Source of the DNA: Cyrtodaria siliqua | Lineage: Eukaryota > Mollusca > Bivalvia > Adapedonta > Hiatellidae | NCBI GenBank assembly: GCA_037043455.1 | Contig: JAWPHD010006748.1 | Span: 62,001 to 126,000, forward strand | DNA length: 64,000 nt | Reading direction: 5' to 3' | In this document: positions 33,560-47,100 of the stretch, in pieces | Layout of the letters: the number at the start of each line of letters is the position of its first letter | How positions within the stretch are numbered: position 1 is the stretch's first letter | Program-made: the position numbers and the translations under genes | The notes under the pieces: generated by a model | Told to the model about the DNA's origin: nothing | Database searches by the model: none | What the model saw: the letters and a program-made list of their open reading frames with translations, nothing else

Positions 33560-35173
33560 CAGGGGTTCCACTAATTTTCAAATCAAGGAAGTTCAAACTT
33601 CCTTCATGTCAATTTTGGAAGTTCAAGGGAAAATTTAAGGAAGTTCACACTTAACGCGACATCACCGTTCGAATTAGTGTTTGTGTTAATAAAATATAAA
33701 TAACTATGCATAGTTCATGTTCTTTAAATGTGTTTTTAAAACATTTAAAGTACATAATTTATGGATATTTTTTAAATTTATTAAATTATTTATTAAATTA
33801 TTCATTAAATTAAAATATATTAAATAGCTTAATGTTTGTATTAAGTTTACTTTAAGTTTATTGAATTTATCATCATCATGATTCATCAATCATCATCATC
33901 ATCATCAACAACAAAAATCATGGCCCTTTGAAATGTTGGCAACTTGCAGCTTGACACACTTTGCAGAACATACGCTTAGAGTCAGAATTGAAGTCGAGCC
34001 AATCAAACTGACGGAGCATGGCTTCTTGGAACACTTTTGGTCTACTACTATTATCCACCTTAGGTTTTTTAGCTGGCAGCTGTATTTCACAGGAACTTAC
34101 AGTGTGCGCGGGCGCAGCATCATTTTTACGTTTTTGAGTGACACCGAAATGCAATAGAGAACGTTGCGACATTTTGACGCTTATGACGGTCTAAACTAAA
34201 GCAGACAATATTTAACCCTTTCTTAAATTTACTCATATTTTTACTCATTTTCATAAATAAAAGATGTTCTATTATGCTTTAAAATTGCTTCTCGCCGTAT
34301 ACAAACAATCATATAAATCGGCAGCTAAGATTTTATTCAAAACAATTACTCGATCGTCAAACTGTTGCATCTTCATAATCAGCTAATGTCTCGTAATCCG
34401 TTTGCCATTTCTACCTTTCATAATTAGTCAATCAGTCACAACGTCAAAGTAAAAAATCGCGCTGAATGCAAACAATCGCAAACAATCATTATAAATCGGC
34501 AGCGTAATATTTTATTTAAAACAATTACACGTTCGGATAAGGTATCTGTAATAAACAAACGGGTGCATAAAACGAACCTGCCTTTCATAATTAGTCAATC
34601 GGTCACTAACGTCAATGTAAAAATTCGCGCTGAATGCAAACAATCGCAAACATTCATTATAAATCGGCAGCGTATTCCGTAATATTTTATTTAAAATAAT
34701 TAGGTGCATAAAACAAACCTGCCAATCATAATTATTCAATCAGTCATCAATTAAACGTAATCCACTTTAATCCCATTAATTAATTGCCACACTTCTTTGA
34801 ACCCAGAAGCGATGTTTGTTTACATAATACTTGACACAATACACAATTCAATTTACACACGTGGCTAACCCCATAATAAAACTGGATCCAACCGGTTTCA
34901 CCTGTCGAACGCTGTCACAGTAACACAGTGGGTGTTAATTTAATCGCTTTACAACTTGGCTGTGCAGCGTTTGGATGTAATTGGACCCGATGGGCGGAGC
35001 TATATCGGTGATTTAAGCAATTTGACACTGACAGCTGTACGCCCGCGGTATAGAAAGTCGGCGTACATTGATGTTTTTGGAAGTTCAGTGTACGTCTTTG
35101 ATCTCAATTTTCGGCGTACAACTCAAATTTCCGGACGTAATATACGGCCGTACGGCCATTAACGGAACCCCTG
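33560..35173. mobile_element. hAT derivative in LINE 2, duplication ATTTATA
   Basis: The ends read CAGGGGTTCCACTAAT and, inverted on the right, CAGGGGTTCCGTTAAT. ATTTATA is at 33553-33559 and 35174-35180. 1614 bp. It contains a minus-strand N-terminal transposase fragment (33918-34172), a 'gaagttcaaacttcc' palindromic cluster at the left end, and about three imperfect ~140-bp repeats at 34300-34740 ('aatcggcagcgtaatatttt', 'cataattagtcaatc'). An older inverted relative is at 44241-45287. Confidence 0.85.
33918..34172 (-). pseudogene. hAT-like transposase N-terminal fragment with partial zinc finger
   Basis: The minus-strand frame starts MSQRSLLHFGVTQKRKND, then AKKPKVDNSSRPKVFQEAML followed by RQFDWLDFNSDSKRMFCKVC. 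This is the hAT N-terminal plan (basic start, Phe-x-Trp-Leu box, Cys-x2-Cys of a TTF-type finger). The rest of the zinc finger and the catalytic core are missing. Confidence 0.7.
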
Positions 35174-37300
35174 ATTTATAATAAACAAAAGCCGAGGAAA
35201 GTGTACTTGTTCTCTAAAGCAAATTGGGAAAACATTTACTCTGAATGTGAGAAACTATCCTCAAGAATTGTAAACACTGAGATGAATGTTAAAATAGAAG
35301 CCTTATGGAGCACCTTGAAATCTTCAATAAGTGCCATTATGGACAAAGATATACCATCCAAAATGTTTAAAAAGAAAAACACAGTGCCATGGTTTAATAG
35401 AAATTTGAAAAAAATGACCAAGCGAAAAGCACGACTATATAAACATGCTAAAAAATCCAAACAATGGACAGAATTTAGACTGTACCAAAAACTCACTAAA
35501 AAGGAGTTTAAAATGGCGGAAATAAACTACATAAATAACATCATTAACGAAGGTTCAGCACAGAACAACAGCAAACCCTTCTGGCGTTACATAAAATCAA
35601 AACGGCAGGATAATATTGGGATAGCCCCACTGAAACAGAAAGGCAACCTCTTAAACAACAGTAAAGATAAAGCCCAAATTCTAGTGGAACAATTTAGATC
35701 TGTGTTTACCAAGAGAGCAAATCGTGATATCCCAAAATTACGAAAGGAGAACAGGTATAATATCCCCAACTTAAACATAACTATTCCTGGAGTTGAAAAA
35801 TTACTTTTGAAAATAAATCCTTCAAAGGCAGTTGGCCCAGACAAAATCTCAAGTATAATACTTCAGACCAGTGCAAAGCAACTGGCTCCGGCCATATGTA
35901 AAATATTTCAGCTTTCAGTAGACAGTGGTAATTGCCGTATGACTGGACGGATGCAAATGTTGCCCCGGTCTACAAAAAAGGAGATGTCCACCTAGCGGAA
36001 AACTACAGGCCTGTGTCCTTGACATCGGTATTGTGCAAGGTCTTGGAACATATCATATGTAAATATCTTTTAATTGTATTTTAACCAACTTAAACCACGG
36101 TTTTAGATCAGGGTACTCATGCGAAACACAACTTTTAGTAACTGTAAATGATCTTCTACATTTTAATGAAAAAGGAATGCAAACAGATATTATTATATTG
36201 GATTTTTCAAAGGCCTTCGACACTGTGACTCACACAGAATTATTAGCTAAACTTGAGAGTTTTGGAATAACGGGCCCAATATATAATTGGCTGAACACCT
36301 TCCTGACGCAGAGACACATGCAAGTAGTAGTTGATGGTGAATCTTCGGATACTGTGACAGTTGATTCCGGTGTCCCTCAAGGAACAGTTCTTGGTCCTCT
36401 ATTATTTTTATGCCATATAAATGACTTACCACTGTCTTGTAAATCACAAGTACGCTTGTTTGCGGACGATTGCTTGTTATATAGACCAATTAAAACTGAA
36501 AATGACCATCTGATATTACAGAACGATTTAAATGAACTTGAACAATGGGCAAATAAATGGGGCATGTCTTTTAATGCCAAAAAATGTTACATTATGAGTG
36601 TCAACTGTAGATCCTCACGTTTTTATACATTATGTGATCATATTCTAAAAAAAGTTGATGATAACCCTTATCTTGGATTAACACTTAGTGATGACTTGAA
36701 GTGTAAACAAAGTCGCCAAAAAAGCAAATTCAACTATGGCATTTCTAAGGAGAAACTTGAAAAATTGTCAGCAAGAGTGCAGGAAAACAGCATATATCTC
36801 GCTGGTGCGATCCGTCATGGACTATGGCTCGATCATATGGGACCCTTATACTAAAAAAGACATCGATAAACTAGAACGTGTCCAACGACAAGCAGTTCAT
36901 TTTATTACAAATGATTACAAATCAAAAGATGAAGGATGCATGGGACGCATGATGGCCTCATTGGACCTCCAATCGCTCCAGGATCGACGGATATCAAACC
37001 GCCTAGTCTTCCTCTAAAAAGTGGTCGAGGGGCTAGTACCAGCTATTGCTCCAGAGGAATATATCCAACCTGCGAGGAGTCGTAGACATATTACATTAAC
37101 AAAAAATACTGATTTTGTCACAGACAATATATTATATAAACAATTCGTGAATAACGATAGAGGCTTTAAAATTGAGCAGTTAAGACATTCATTCTTCGTA
37201 AAAACGTCTGAGCATTGGATTCGGAACCATCTGGATAATAAAGTGGTCCACGCAGAGACAGTCGAGAGCTTTAAATCAGTCCTCCCGAAGTGCTACTAAT
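35174..37300 (+). pseudogene. LINE 2 ORF2 linker and reverse transcriptase
   Basis: The frame continues as KPRKVYLFSKANWENIYSEC, VPWFNRNLKKMTKRKARLYK, PFWRYIKSKRQ and INPSKAVGPDKISSIIL. After a frameshift near 35937 come DWTDANVAPVYKKGD and ENYRPVSLTSVLCKVLEHII; after another near 36075 come HGFRSGYSCETQLLV, IIILDFSKAFDTVTH (intact catalytic Asp), VDSGVPQGTVLGPLLF and VRLFADDCLLYRP. Later blocks (SVMDYGSIIWDPYTKKDIDK, RVQRQAVHFI) lie in a shifted frame with a stop near 37015. The end is VESFKSVLPKCY. Confidence 0.9.
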
Positions 37301-37380
37301 TAATTAGCACAGCGCACTCCCCATTCGGTGTTATAAGCCGTAACAGGCCCTACACTGTACCAAACAGAAACAGAAACAAT

Positions 37381-38018
37381 TAAATTAGTATGTCAGATAT
37401 CTTACTTAAAAAAATTATGTATTATTTGGTTATTTTTTAACACTTTTTTATTGTTTGAGGCAATGCCTTTTTGTTTTCATGTTTAATACTATCTATCTTA
37501 AAAAGTTATATGCTTTTACTTAATTGTTTGTGTGATTAAATTCAGGAACGTCAGATCTTATGGTCGGACCTTCTTGGTCCGAACTTTTAAGTTTTTAGGC
37601 CGAGCATTCCAAATTGTATCGGTATCCCATTTTAACGAATATCAACAAACAATCAACCATATATACGCTAGTTTAGTATGTGATTTATGTAATATATATT
37701 TACCAAGGAAGATTTGGACTTGTTTTCCCTTTTTCATCCATTATTATCTCGCTGTCATACAAATTCGCGGGATTTTTGACTAACTGGTTCCTAATTATGC
37801 GCGCTTGGTTATTTCAATTTAAAGAAAGATACCAGCTATATCTCGTACTTTCTCGCTTGACTCAAAATAACGCGAGATGTCAGATATGGCGACTGAAATT
37901 TACCAGAAATCAGTCATTTTGTGAATTATTTACGTTAAAAACGAGTTATATTGACAAACATATACTCCTTACAGAGTAGTAATGGTCTGCATTACGACGT
38001 AAAGATGAAACACTAAAC
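37381..38018 (+). promoter_or_regulatory. 5' flank and probable 5' untranslated region of KSR
   Basis: This stretch lies between the LINE 2 end and the KSR start codon. An in-frame stop at 37980-37982 precedes the ATG. CpG-bearing words ('aaattcgcggg', 'tatgcgcgcttgg', 'taacgcgagatg') cluster at 37760-37880, unlike the rest of the AT-rich flank, so transcription may start there. Bases 37605-37699 duplicate part of the MITE at 30677-31065. No TATA box position can be argued with confidence. Confidence 0.35.
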
Positions 38019-38171
38019 ATGTCCGATTCAGAATCAGAGCTTGAAAAAGCTCTTACAGAAATCCGACTCTTGCAGTCGATGATAGACAATATTGAACAAC
38101 ATTTAAAAGGGTTACGAACTCAGTGTGCACCAAATGATGAATTTACCCAAAAAGAAATACGTGTAACCGAG
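38019..38171 (+). CDS. KSR: KSR exon 1 (start codon, coiled-coil part of CA1)
   Basis: The first 51 codons start MSDSESELEKALTEIRLLQS, then MIDNIEQHLKGLRTQC and FTQKEIRVTE. GLRTQC and the Q-K-E-I-R step match KSR proteins. The ATG is chosen because a stop lies in frame at 37980-37982 and no upstream in-frame ATG exists between. The donor is 'gag/gtattt', a weak match to GTRAGT. The exon ends in phase 0. Confidence 0.9.
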
Positions 38172-41100
38172 GTATTTTGTTAATTAATGGTCGAAATTGT
38201 CTAAACATGAAAATAATACTATGCTGTCATTTGCAAACTCATTTTTTTCTTTCTTTTATTTTGAGGATAATATGCATTTTGAAATTTATGCCATTCTTGG
38301 TTGATGGAGTATCACAGTGATACCCGTTTTAAATCTGATGCAGGGTTCGACACTCGCTTCTAGAACTAAGTGGTCCACAGGACCTGTTACTTTCCCTTCA
38401 CAAGTTCAACAGAAATATTAAAGATGTCCCGGGTGTTTTTTTTAATGCCTCATCATTTCTACAACTGTTTTTGTGATACTCACTTTCATTGTGTGCCAGT
38501 GAAGTACTATGTCTAAAATGGTTGCAACCTTTGACGAAGTTTCCGTGTGTTTCATACTTTGTACACACACTACATGCCATTTCATTACTGTCTTTGCCAA
38601 AACAAAGCCATGGAAACTTCTGCTTCCATTCAACAGGAAGAAACCCCCGATTCCGCCGCTCACGATCATATTTTTTTTGTTTGTCTCTCCTTTCATCATC
38701 ATCGTTTCACTTTCTTCTCCGGAGTTATCCCTTGAAAATACTTCCACATAACGGTGGAGATGAAATGTTTCGAAATTTGACGGTCAAATTCAGATAATCG
38801 TAGAGGAAAGAGAAAAACAAAACATCCGGTTGGAAGGCACGAAATAATCCGATCGTATTCAACCAGTCAGCAGCCTTCGCCGCTCCATTCGTAACTACTC
38901 GGCAGTTTCCGGACAATTACTTTCTCGCAGAAATGGCCGAGGTGTTCCGAATGTTGCCGCTCGTTACGGTTGGTTACGGAATGTAGCGAGCGCATATATG
39001 TGACGCGTATCTATTTTTAGACATTCCGCGAACTCAGTAGAAGTGATTTTCTATGAATTGCATTACACCGACCTCGCAGTTACAGTTAAATGTGTACAAT
39101 CAGCAAAGAAACGGATGAAAATTAGCTGAATTAAGAATTTTCACTCTGAAAAATCTGACGTTCACACGGGTCGATAAGCTAGAAAATCAACAGGTCCGCC
39201 GAGTAAACAATCGGTCTCGGACCGACGGACTTGAGGGAGTGTCGAACCCTGTGATGGTAGTCTCATTTATTCTGATGTCTTGGTTGTGTGTTAAAATACA
39301 CGTTTAATGGTCTTTTCAGATTTTTCATAGTGGCGAGTATATATGCAGTTACATAAAACGTCAGAATAATAATATTTTTTTTTGCATAGGAGCCAGTTTA
39401 TTAGGTTAACGTATTGGGTGCTTTTTTTTTTTACAAACAGACGTTTATAGATGCACCCTGAACGCGTATGCATACCGCAGGACGACGTCTATCAAAGATC
39501 ATGGCACCTTTTGTAGACGTGTATTTTATGCACTTAAACTGTACATGTCTGTTAGTAAAAATATTTAACATATCAATAATTACGGACGATTTTTGATATG
39601 CGCCACTGTGCATACGCGTTTGACTTTTTGTGTGGGCTTGGGCCTGGAAAAAAGGGTGTTTTTCCTGTTACCCGACTGATCATGATTTTTACCACCCCAC
39701 CCCATCCACCCCACATTCGTATTTTTTTTATAACGGTAAAAATCGCGATGATGACGCGTTTGAATTATTATACCAGTCCCGTCGCTTGGCAACGATCGTT
39801 CTTTTTTCGATTTTCAACGCATAGATTACATCTTTTTGCCATTGAAAGTTGTCGATTTGAAGCTTTTCTCATCAAAATCAAGCATTCAAAGTCAAAAACA
39901 TACATAAATCTCAAGATAAATATTTTTTTAATTACTTGTTGCAAAGAAATAAATCAAAATCGATTGAATATTGCATTAATATTGCATTATACTCATGTTT
40001 TATCTGCGACCCACTTTCGCGGATTACACAAAATGTCCACCATTTGCATTCAGTATTATCATCATATTATCTTTTTCCCAGCAAATTTCCCCTAGCCTAG
40101 ATTCTTACAAATATTATGTTTGTTTGAAATTTCTTTAAGGCTAAATATTTATTTTAAAACTAAGATATATGATGAATGTTCTATGATTCTAAAAATTTCA
40201 ATGGATGAAAATTTTCTATAGTTAACGCCATTAAAAACTATACTTAACGCCATTAAAAGTGCATGTTTTTTATTTTGTGTTTATTTTTAATTAAATTGTC
40301 TCCAAGATCAATTGCATAATTCTAATTTTACTTCTTTCAGTACTTGAATTTGACTGGTCACCAGATCTATAGGGAATGTGGATAATTTCTTATTTGTATA
40401 TAACGCTACAATCGATCTTGAAAATAAACACAAAATAAAAACTTGCACTTTTAATGGCATTAAGTTTATTTTTGGAAGGAGTTTACTCGGAATACATATC
40501 ACGTGATACCTCTATTTTTAAACTTCCAATCAAAATTGAGCGCACTAGCGAGAAGCAGATCGACCTATTGCGAATATCGTGTGTTGTTTACATAAGCTAC
40601 TGTACTTCGCAATGCAGTGTTCAAACTGGAGGGTGACATGACTTTGCTTGTGTTTAAGCCGACAGCGAAGTTTAACTCGCCTTCAGATTGACCACTTCGC
40701 TTTTTCCCCGCCCTCAAGCGAAGTGTAACCAGTCCTTTAATTCACCTGTTGTTTATGTCTCAGGACATCGCTGGGAAGGGATTATGCTAATTGCTTTGAT
40801 CGATCACAGCAGAAACCCCCGCGGGGAGCATACTTTCCTACAGCTATAATATCCCCGGAGGCAATTTTCGCACCTCGCCATTTTTTGTTTACAAATTAGA
40901 ATGTACAGGGAATACACACGCCTTATAAAAAAACATATTTTATTATATTTTTTATTTCAAAATCTTTTAATAAAAAATGCTATTCTAATACCAAATGCAA
41001 TTGGTGGCAACCTTAATTATTTAATAAAGAAAAAAATATAATTACAAAATCTTCACTGAACTTCAATAAGCAAACTGACGATTTCTCTTTAAAGTTTCCG

Positions 41101-44100
41101 AAAATATCGATTAATTAGCGTAATTATCAAGATAAAAAATCAGTTAAATATGCTACCTTAATTATTTGATTGAGTTTTTATTAAATAATTACAAAATATC
41201 TACCTCATTCATTATACTTACAGACAAACCTGACGATTTAAACGTTGATTAGTGTTCGTAAATTCATCCTACTAATACACGATAAACGTTCAATTAAATT
41301 ATCCATTTTAACCCGTCATTTAGCCCCATGCATTACAAATACCAATCAACGATACTGCTCTCCTTTAATCATGACCAAATTGGGCAATAAACCAAATTTA
41401 ATTAGCGGCACTCACTCCCCTAATCATCTTTCGTTTACTTAACACTTAGCATATAACCTGCCATACATAACACAAGCCCTGTGTATCGAGTACCACATGA
41501 CCGCCTTTACTGCATCAACACGCGTCATAGCTTCAGGCAGTTTACACCCAGCCAGGTAATCAGCTGTTGTGTATGGCCTAAGGGAAAATTGTATATTGAT
41601 AGGATTAAGGGATCGCGGCAACGGATTTAAAGCATCGCGGCTACATTAAGGCGTGGCGGTACGTCACTTTCTGAGTTGAAGGCATCGCGGCACCGCCACG
41701 CCATAAATGGCTGGGGAAAGCCCTGACCGGTACATGTATATCAATTATTAATTAACAATAACCGATTGCGAGCTCAATTTAAAAGATAGTGTCTCCCTCA
41801 CTTCTCCCTATTTTTTGGTCGCTTCTCTTTATTTTCTTTGGAGGGAGAAGTCACTTCTCCCTAAAATCCAGGCCTAGTTTGAACCCTGGGAGTGCACTCG
41901 ACAGCTACACCAAGACAGGGCTCGAAATTAGCACTAGTCCTGTAGCCCGAGGCTAGCAAAAATGCTGCCGGGCTAGCAAAGTCTGTGTCTGGGTAGTCCC
42001 GATGGGCTAGTAACAAAAATTATTCAAATAAGAAATAAATTATAGATTGATAGATTATGTAGTGCCAGCACTGTCTAACCTAACAGGTCTTTTAAAAACC
42101 TGGTATTTCCAAAGTTTCAATAAATGTAAAACTCGTATAAAGAAACCGAAACTTGAATTAAAATAGTATTTTCTGTTGAATATTATATTGGGCTAGTAAA
42201 TTTTGAGCAGGTCTAGTGATTTTACCCAACTACTATACCGGTGGTCTAGTAAACTAAAAATGTTAATTTCTAGCCCTGCAAGACGATTCGGGGTAAGAAT
42301 TTGGGAGTTTTCCCGGAATCCTAAATAATTTTATGACGACAGAGTACCTGTAACTGCAGCTCTCTATGTGTACCAAAGAAACACAACAGACAATAGACTT
42401 GATTTATGCAACTTTAATTCTGACAGTGCTGTTATATATAATTTGAAACACACTGGTATTGAGGTCTTATAAAAAATCAAAAAAATTCCGACCTATCCCC
42501 CGTTTTTTTGAGCATGTAACAGGAAATTTGGCCGCCAAATCTAAAAATAGGTTTTTAAAAAACAAGTTTGTAGCGACTACTTCTTGAAAACTCTAAGGGA
42601 TATTGCTATGGGACTTTTTCTAAAATGATCAGCATGACATGATGTTGGTCCTTGTCGAAAATCGTTTTGATTCGACGTTAAACATGGCTGCCAGCGGCCA
42701 TCTTTGTTTACATAGAGTTATATAATGAAAACTTGTAGCGACTACTCCTCTGAAACTACCTGACGGATTTTCATGAAACTTCACAGGAATGTTGCTCTTG
42801 ATGTCTAATTGATCCTAGCAAAATTTCAGGTCGGCCGGAAATTCAAGATGGCCGCCACGGCTAAAAATAGATTTTTAAAAAATAAGTTTGTAGCGACTAC
42901 TTCTTGAAAACTATAAGAGATATTGATATGGGACTTTTTCTAAAATGATCAGCATGACATGATGTTGGTCCTTGTCGAAAATCGTTTTGATTTGACGTTA
43001 AACATGGCTGCCAGCGGCCATCTTTGTTTACATAGAGTTATATAATGAAAACTTGTAGCGACTACTTCTCTGAAACTACTTGACGGATTTTCATGAAACT
43101 TCACAGGAATGTTGCTCTTGATGTCTAATTGATCCTAGCAAAATTTCAGGTTGGCCGGAAATTCAAGATGGCCGCCACAGCTAAAAATAGATTTTTAAAA
43201 AATAAGTTTGTAGCAACTACTTCTTGAAAACTATAAGAGATATTGATATGGGACTTTTTCTAAAATTATCAGCATGACATGATGGTTATCCGAGTCGAAC
43301 ATTATTTTGATTCGACGTTAAGCGTGGCTGCCAGTGGCCATCTTTGTTTACATAGAGTTATATAATGATAACTTGTAGCGACTACTCCTCTGAAAATACT
43401 TGACGGATTTTCATGAAACTTCACACGATTGTTGCTCTTGATGTCTAATTGATCCTTGCAAAATTTCAGGTCGGCCGGAAATTCAAGATGGCCACCATGG
43501 CTAAAAATAGATTTTCAAAATACAAGTTTGTAGCGACTACTTCTTGAAAACTATAAGAGATATTGATATGGGACTTTTTCTAAAATGATCAGCATGACAT
43601 GATGGTTATCCGAGTCGAACATTATTTTGATTCAATGTTAAACATGGCTGTCAGTGGCCATCTTTGTTTACATAGAGTTATATAATGAAAACTTGTAGCA
43701 ACTACTCCTCTGAAACTACTTGACGGATTTTCATGAAACTTCATAGGAATGTTGCTCTAGATGTCTTATTGATCCTAGCAAAATTTCAGGTCGGCCGGAA
43801 ATTCAAGATGGCCACCACGGCTAAAAATAGATTTTCCAAAAAAAAGTTTGTAGCGACTACTTCCTGAAATCAAAATCTATGTTCTATGAACAGCAGGTGA
43901 AGAATGATCATTTGTTATCCATTTCACACTAAAATTTCAATCCAAAACATATTTTGATATGAAATACATAAAATTTATTGTTTAAATTTATCTAGGTACT
44001 ATGCATTGTTTGAATGGTAAAACATAGGTGTCTTGTGCAGTGACGTCATACAAGAAATGTTTACACTCAGCCTGAAATTGTCCACATGGTTTTTGGTCAA

Positions 44101-47100
44101 ACGCAATGAGACATCATATGGATATAAACATCCATATGTGAAAAAAACACCCCAGACCATGAGACTCAAATAAATGAGACTATATTATTAATATATGCTT
44201 GTATTTAATCATTTTAATGCAGATCTTTTCTTAAGTATCTCGGGGCTTCTGTTAACAGGCGTACGGCCGTAAATTACGCCCAAAAATTGTAGTTGTACGG
44301 CGAAAATTAACATCAAAGGCGTACAGTGTACTTCCAAAAACTTCAAAGTACGCTGCGATTCTTTACTACGGACGTCCCATAATCTGTAAATTACCGATTA
44401 TAGCCCCGCCCATCTAATCTAATTTCATTTGAGACTGCCGACGTAACAAGTTGTAAAGCAATTAAAACTCAGTGGAGCCTGTAATTGACAGGTAAAACCG
44501 GGTTTGTCCAGTTTTTATCAAGGGTCACACGCGGTGAGAGGAGAGAGTGTTAATTGGCCTAGCTGCGCATTTCACAGCAGTATAATCTCGATGCCAAATT
44601 GCTTAATTTATATTCATTAACCACAAAGTTGAAACTCCTTACACAAACAGATTATACATTTTAGGCTATTTCTTTTATATCTTTGTGTCATTTTTCTATG
44701 TATTTATCAAAGTTACAAACAGAAACGAAGTACTGATAGACAAACAATATTCAATAATCTCTAACCTAGGGGAAAGAACTCTTCGCGAATGGAGACAAAA
44801 CACGGAAGTGAAATTATCACTGGCAAAAACAATCGATTGCTTTGATAATAAATTAAAGAATCTGTTACATTTATTCCTACACTTGACAGTTTTACATACC
44901 TTTCATTAATGTATGCCAATTTAAAAACTTTACTGGACTGATAAATTGAAAACTGTTTGCAAAATGTAATTCACTGTATAAAACTTGTGGGTGGGGTATG
45001 GCACGAAAAGGCAAATTAAGTATTTTTAGTTAGAAACTGTTTATATAATGATGTCATCAAATATTTTCTTTTATAAACATACAGATGATTATAAATATCC
45101 TTTTTTTCTTTTTAACAATTTAGATGTGTTGTTTCCGAGCACCACGCGGCGGAATCACTGACTCAAAGACCGAGTATGAATGCCATGCTCAAACACTGGA
45201 ACTTCCTAAATTTTCCCCATGAACTTCCAAATTTGATATACAGGAAGTTCGAACTTCCTAAATTTGAACCTTAGTGGAAGCCTTGGTATCTATTAAAACA
45301 CAATTAAAGTCATCTTTAGTAATTGCCTCATTCTTCAAAGTATATACACAGTGCTCTGAATTATATACTGTGCATGCGCATTGCCCATTTATTCAATTAT
45401 TCAACTCATTTATCGCTGGGCGTAATCAGAGGTAAGACGTGGGGTATTTTGTTACTCTGAGATGGGAGAATGTTTACAGTGGTACACACAGCAATTGATC
45501 TTCAGTAACTATATAGCTAGAAGAAGAACAGAATTGTTACATTTTGGAGGTCGAGTGGTCAACATGCTTACCTGTCGATTCAGAGCCCAAGTAAGATTCC
45601 TTGTGGGGTCTTGTCCAGGGTTTTTCACGCACTCATTACCTTATTCGAGCACGGTTGTGTGAAAAGCTATGGGGAGTGTCTTATCCTATACACATGAACT
45701 TGCACACAATCCAGGCAGTGTTACAGTATCAGAAGATAGATAAAGGCATTGCAGGAAAGTACTAATCACCCATCAACGCCTACAAGGGCTCGTTCTTCCC
45801 TCAGGAATCGGGCTGTAGAACTTTCCTATCCACCCTTGTGTTGAGGCTCAAACAATCACTGTTAGATGATATGGTCTTATCCTGATTCAGATCAGACAGT
45901 CTCGTAGAATAAAAAAATATTGTTGCAGTTTGTCAAAAACAAGTCTGGTTAATGATCTTATAAAAGATGACCAAAAGATATAATGCAGAACAGACTACCA
46001 TTAAGATACATGGACGCAATAACACATACATTATATTAAAAAAAATATACACGCAAGAGTTAGATTCACAGGCATATGTACCACTGCACATGATGTACAG
46101 TCAGGATGGTCGAACTTCTGATGGAAATTCTGAGGAGTGAATAAATTAAGAAGCAATTTTTCAACCACCGGAGTTAAAATATAAGGGCAAAGTCTCACTC
46201 CCTGGGACAAATTGAGTGCAAATTATTTAAGAAAACTATATTGGAGCAGTGTGTCGATCATATATCATTATGCAAATTATGTGGGAGACATCTGGAAGAA
46301 ATGTTTTGTAGAAAACAGTGAAGGCCATGATATGGCATATATGTATGAAACTGCAATTTGATCCAAATTCTACTTTGAATTCAGAGTGTTGATTTCCAAT
46401 ACGAATTTAAAGAATTACCTTAATACACTGTTTATGTTGAGACACTGTAAGAATTGGGATATTTCCCCTGTCCATGAAGTTTGGGACATTACACATATTT
46501 CATAAAAAAATCATAATTTAAGATAAAAATTCGGAGACCTGAATTTTTTAAAAATTTAATTTTCAAAATGCATTCAGTAAATATGCAGTTAATTCATTAC
46601 GCAAACAGGAAGTGCGTAATAATTAGCAGATGGCGCACAATAAAATATATATTATTATTTTATTGTGTGTACATTTCTACAAGCATTAATTCATATAATT
46701 ATGTTACCTTATAAAATTCTCATAAATACAAGTGCACGGTGATAAACGCTGTAAGCCATCAATAATCAGTTAAGTATACCATAGATCGCGGCATCAATTT
46801 CTCTCCAGTAACTACCGTAGTACTTGTAAACATATGTTAAAGGCTAATGATCAGTACAAAGCAAGTTCTTTTGTAGTTGATGCAAACTTGTATGTACTGA
46901 TTTCTTTCACTGTTTCAGGGTAAACTAGTTGACACATTTATGTATTGTTTCTGCCACTGTTTCAGGGTAAACTAGTTGACACATTTATATACTGATTCTG
47001 CCACTGTTTCAGGGTAAACTAGTTGACACTTTTATGTACTGATTCTGCCACTGTTTCAGGGTAAACAAGTTGACACTTTTATGTACTGATTCTGCCACTG

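Larger units (their letters stand above)
32599..37380 (+). mobile_element. LINE 2: second non-LTR retrotransposon, interrupted by a hAT derivative
   Basis: Directly downstream of LINE 1 and in the same orientation. Endonuclease, linker and reverse transcriptase are present in order; ORF1 is not seen, so the copy is probably 5'-truncated. It is split by 33560-35173. The 3' end contains 'aaacagaaacagaaacaatt' near 37363-37380. Its protein is clearly different from LINE 1 (FADDCLLYR versus FADDTKTY), so it is a separate family. Confidence 0.87.

Noticed and set aside
22881..37380. An endogenous retrovirus or LTR retrotransposon
   Set aside because: There are no LTRs, protease, RNase H/integrase or envelope motifs; the APE endonuclease plus FADD reverse transcriptase order identifies non-LTR elements.
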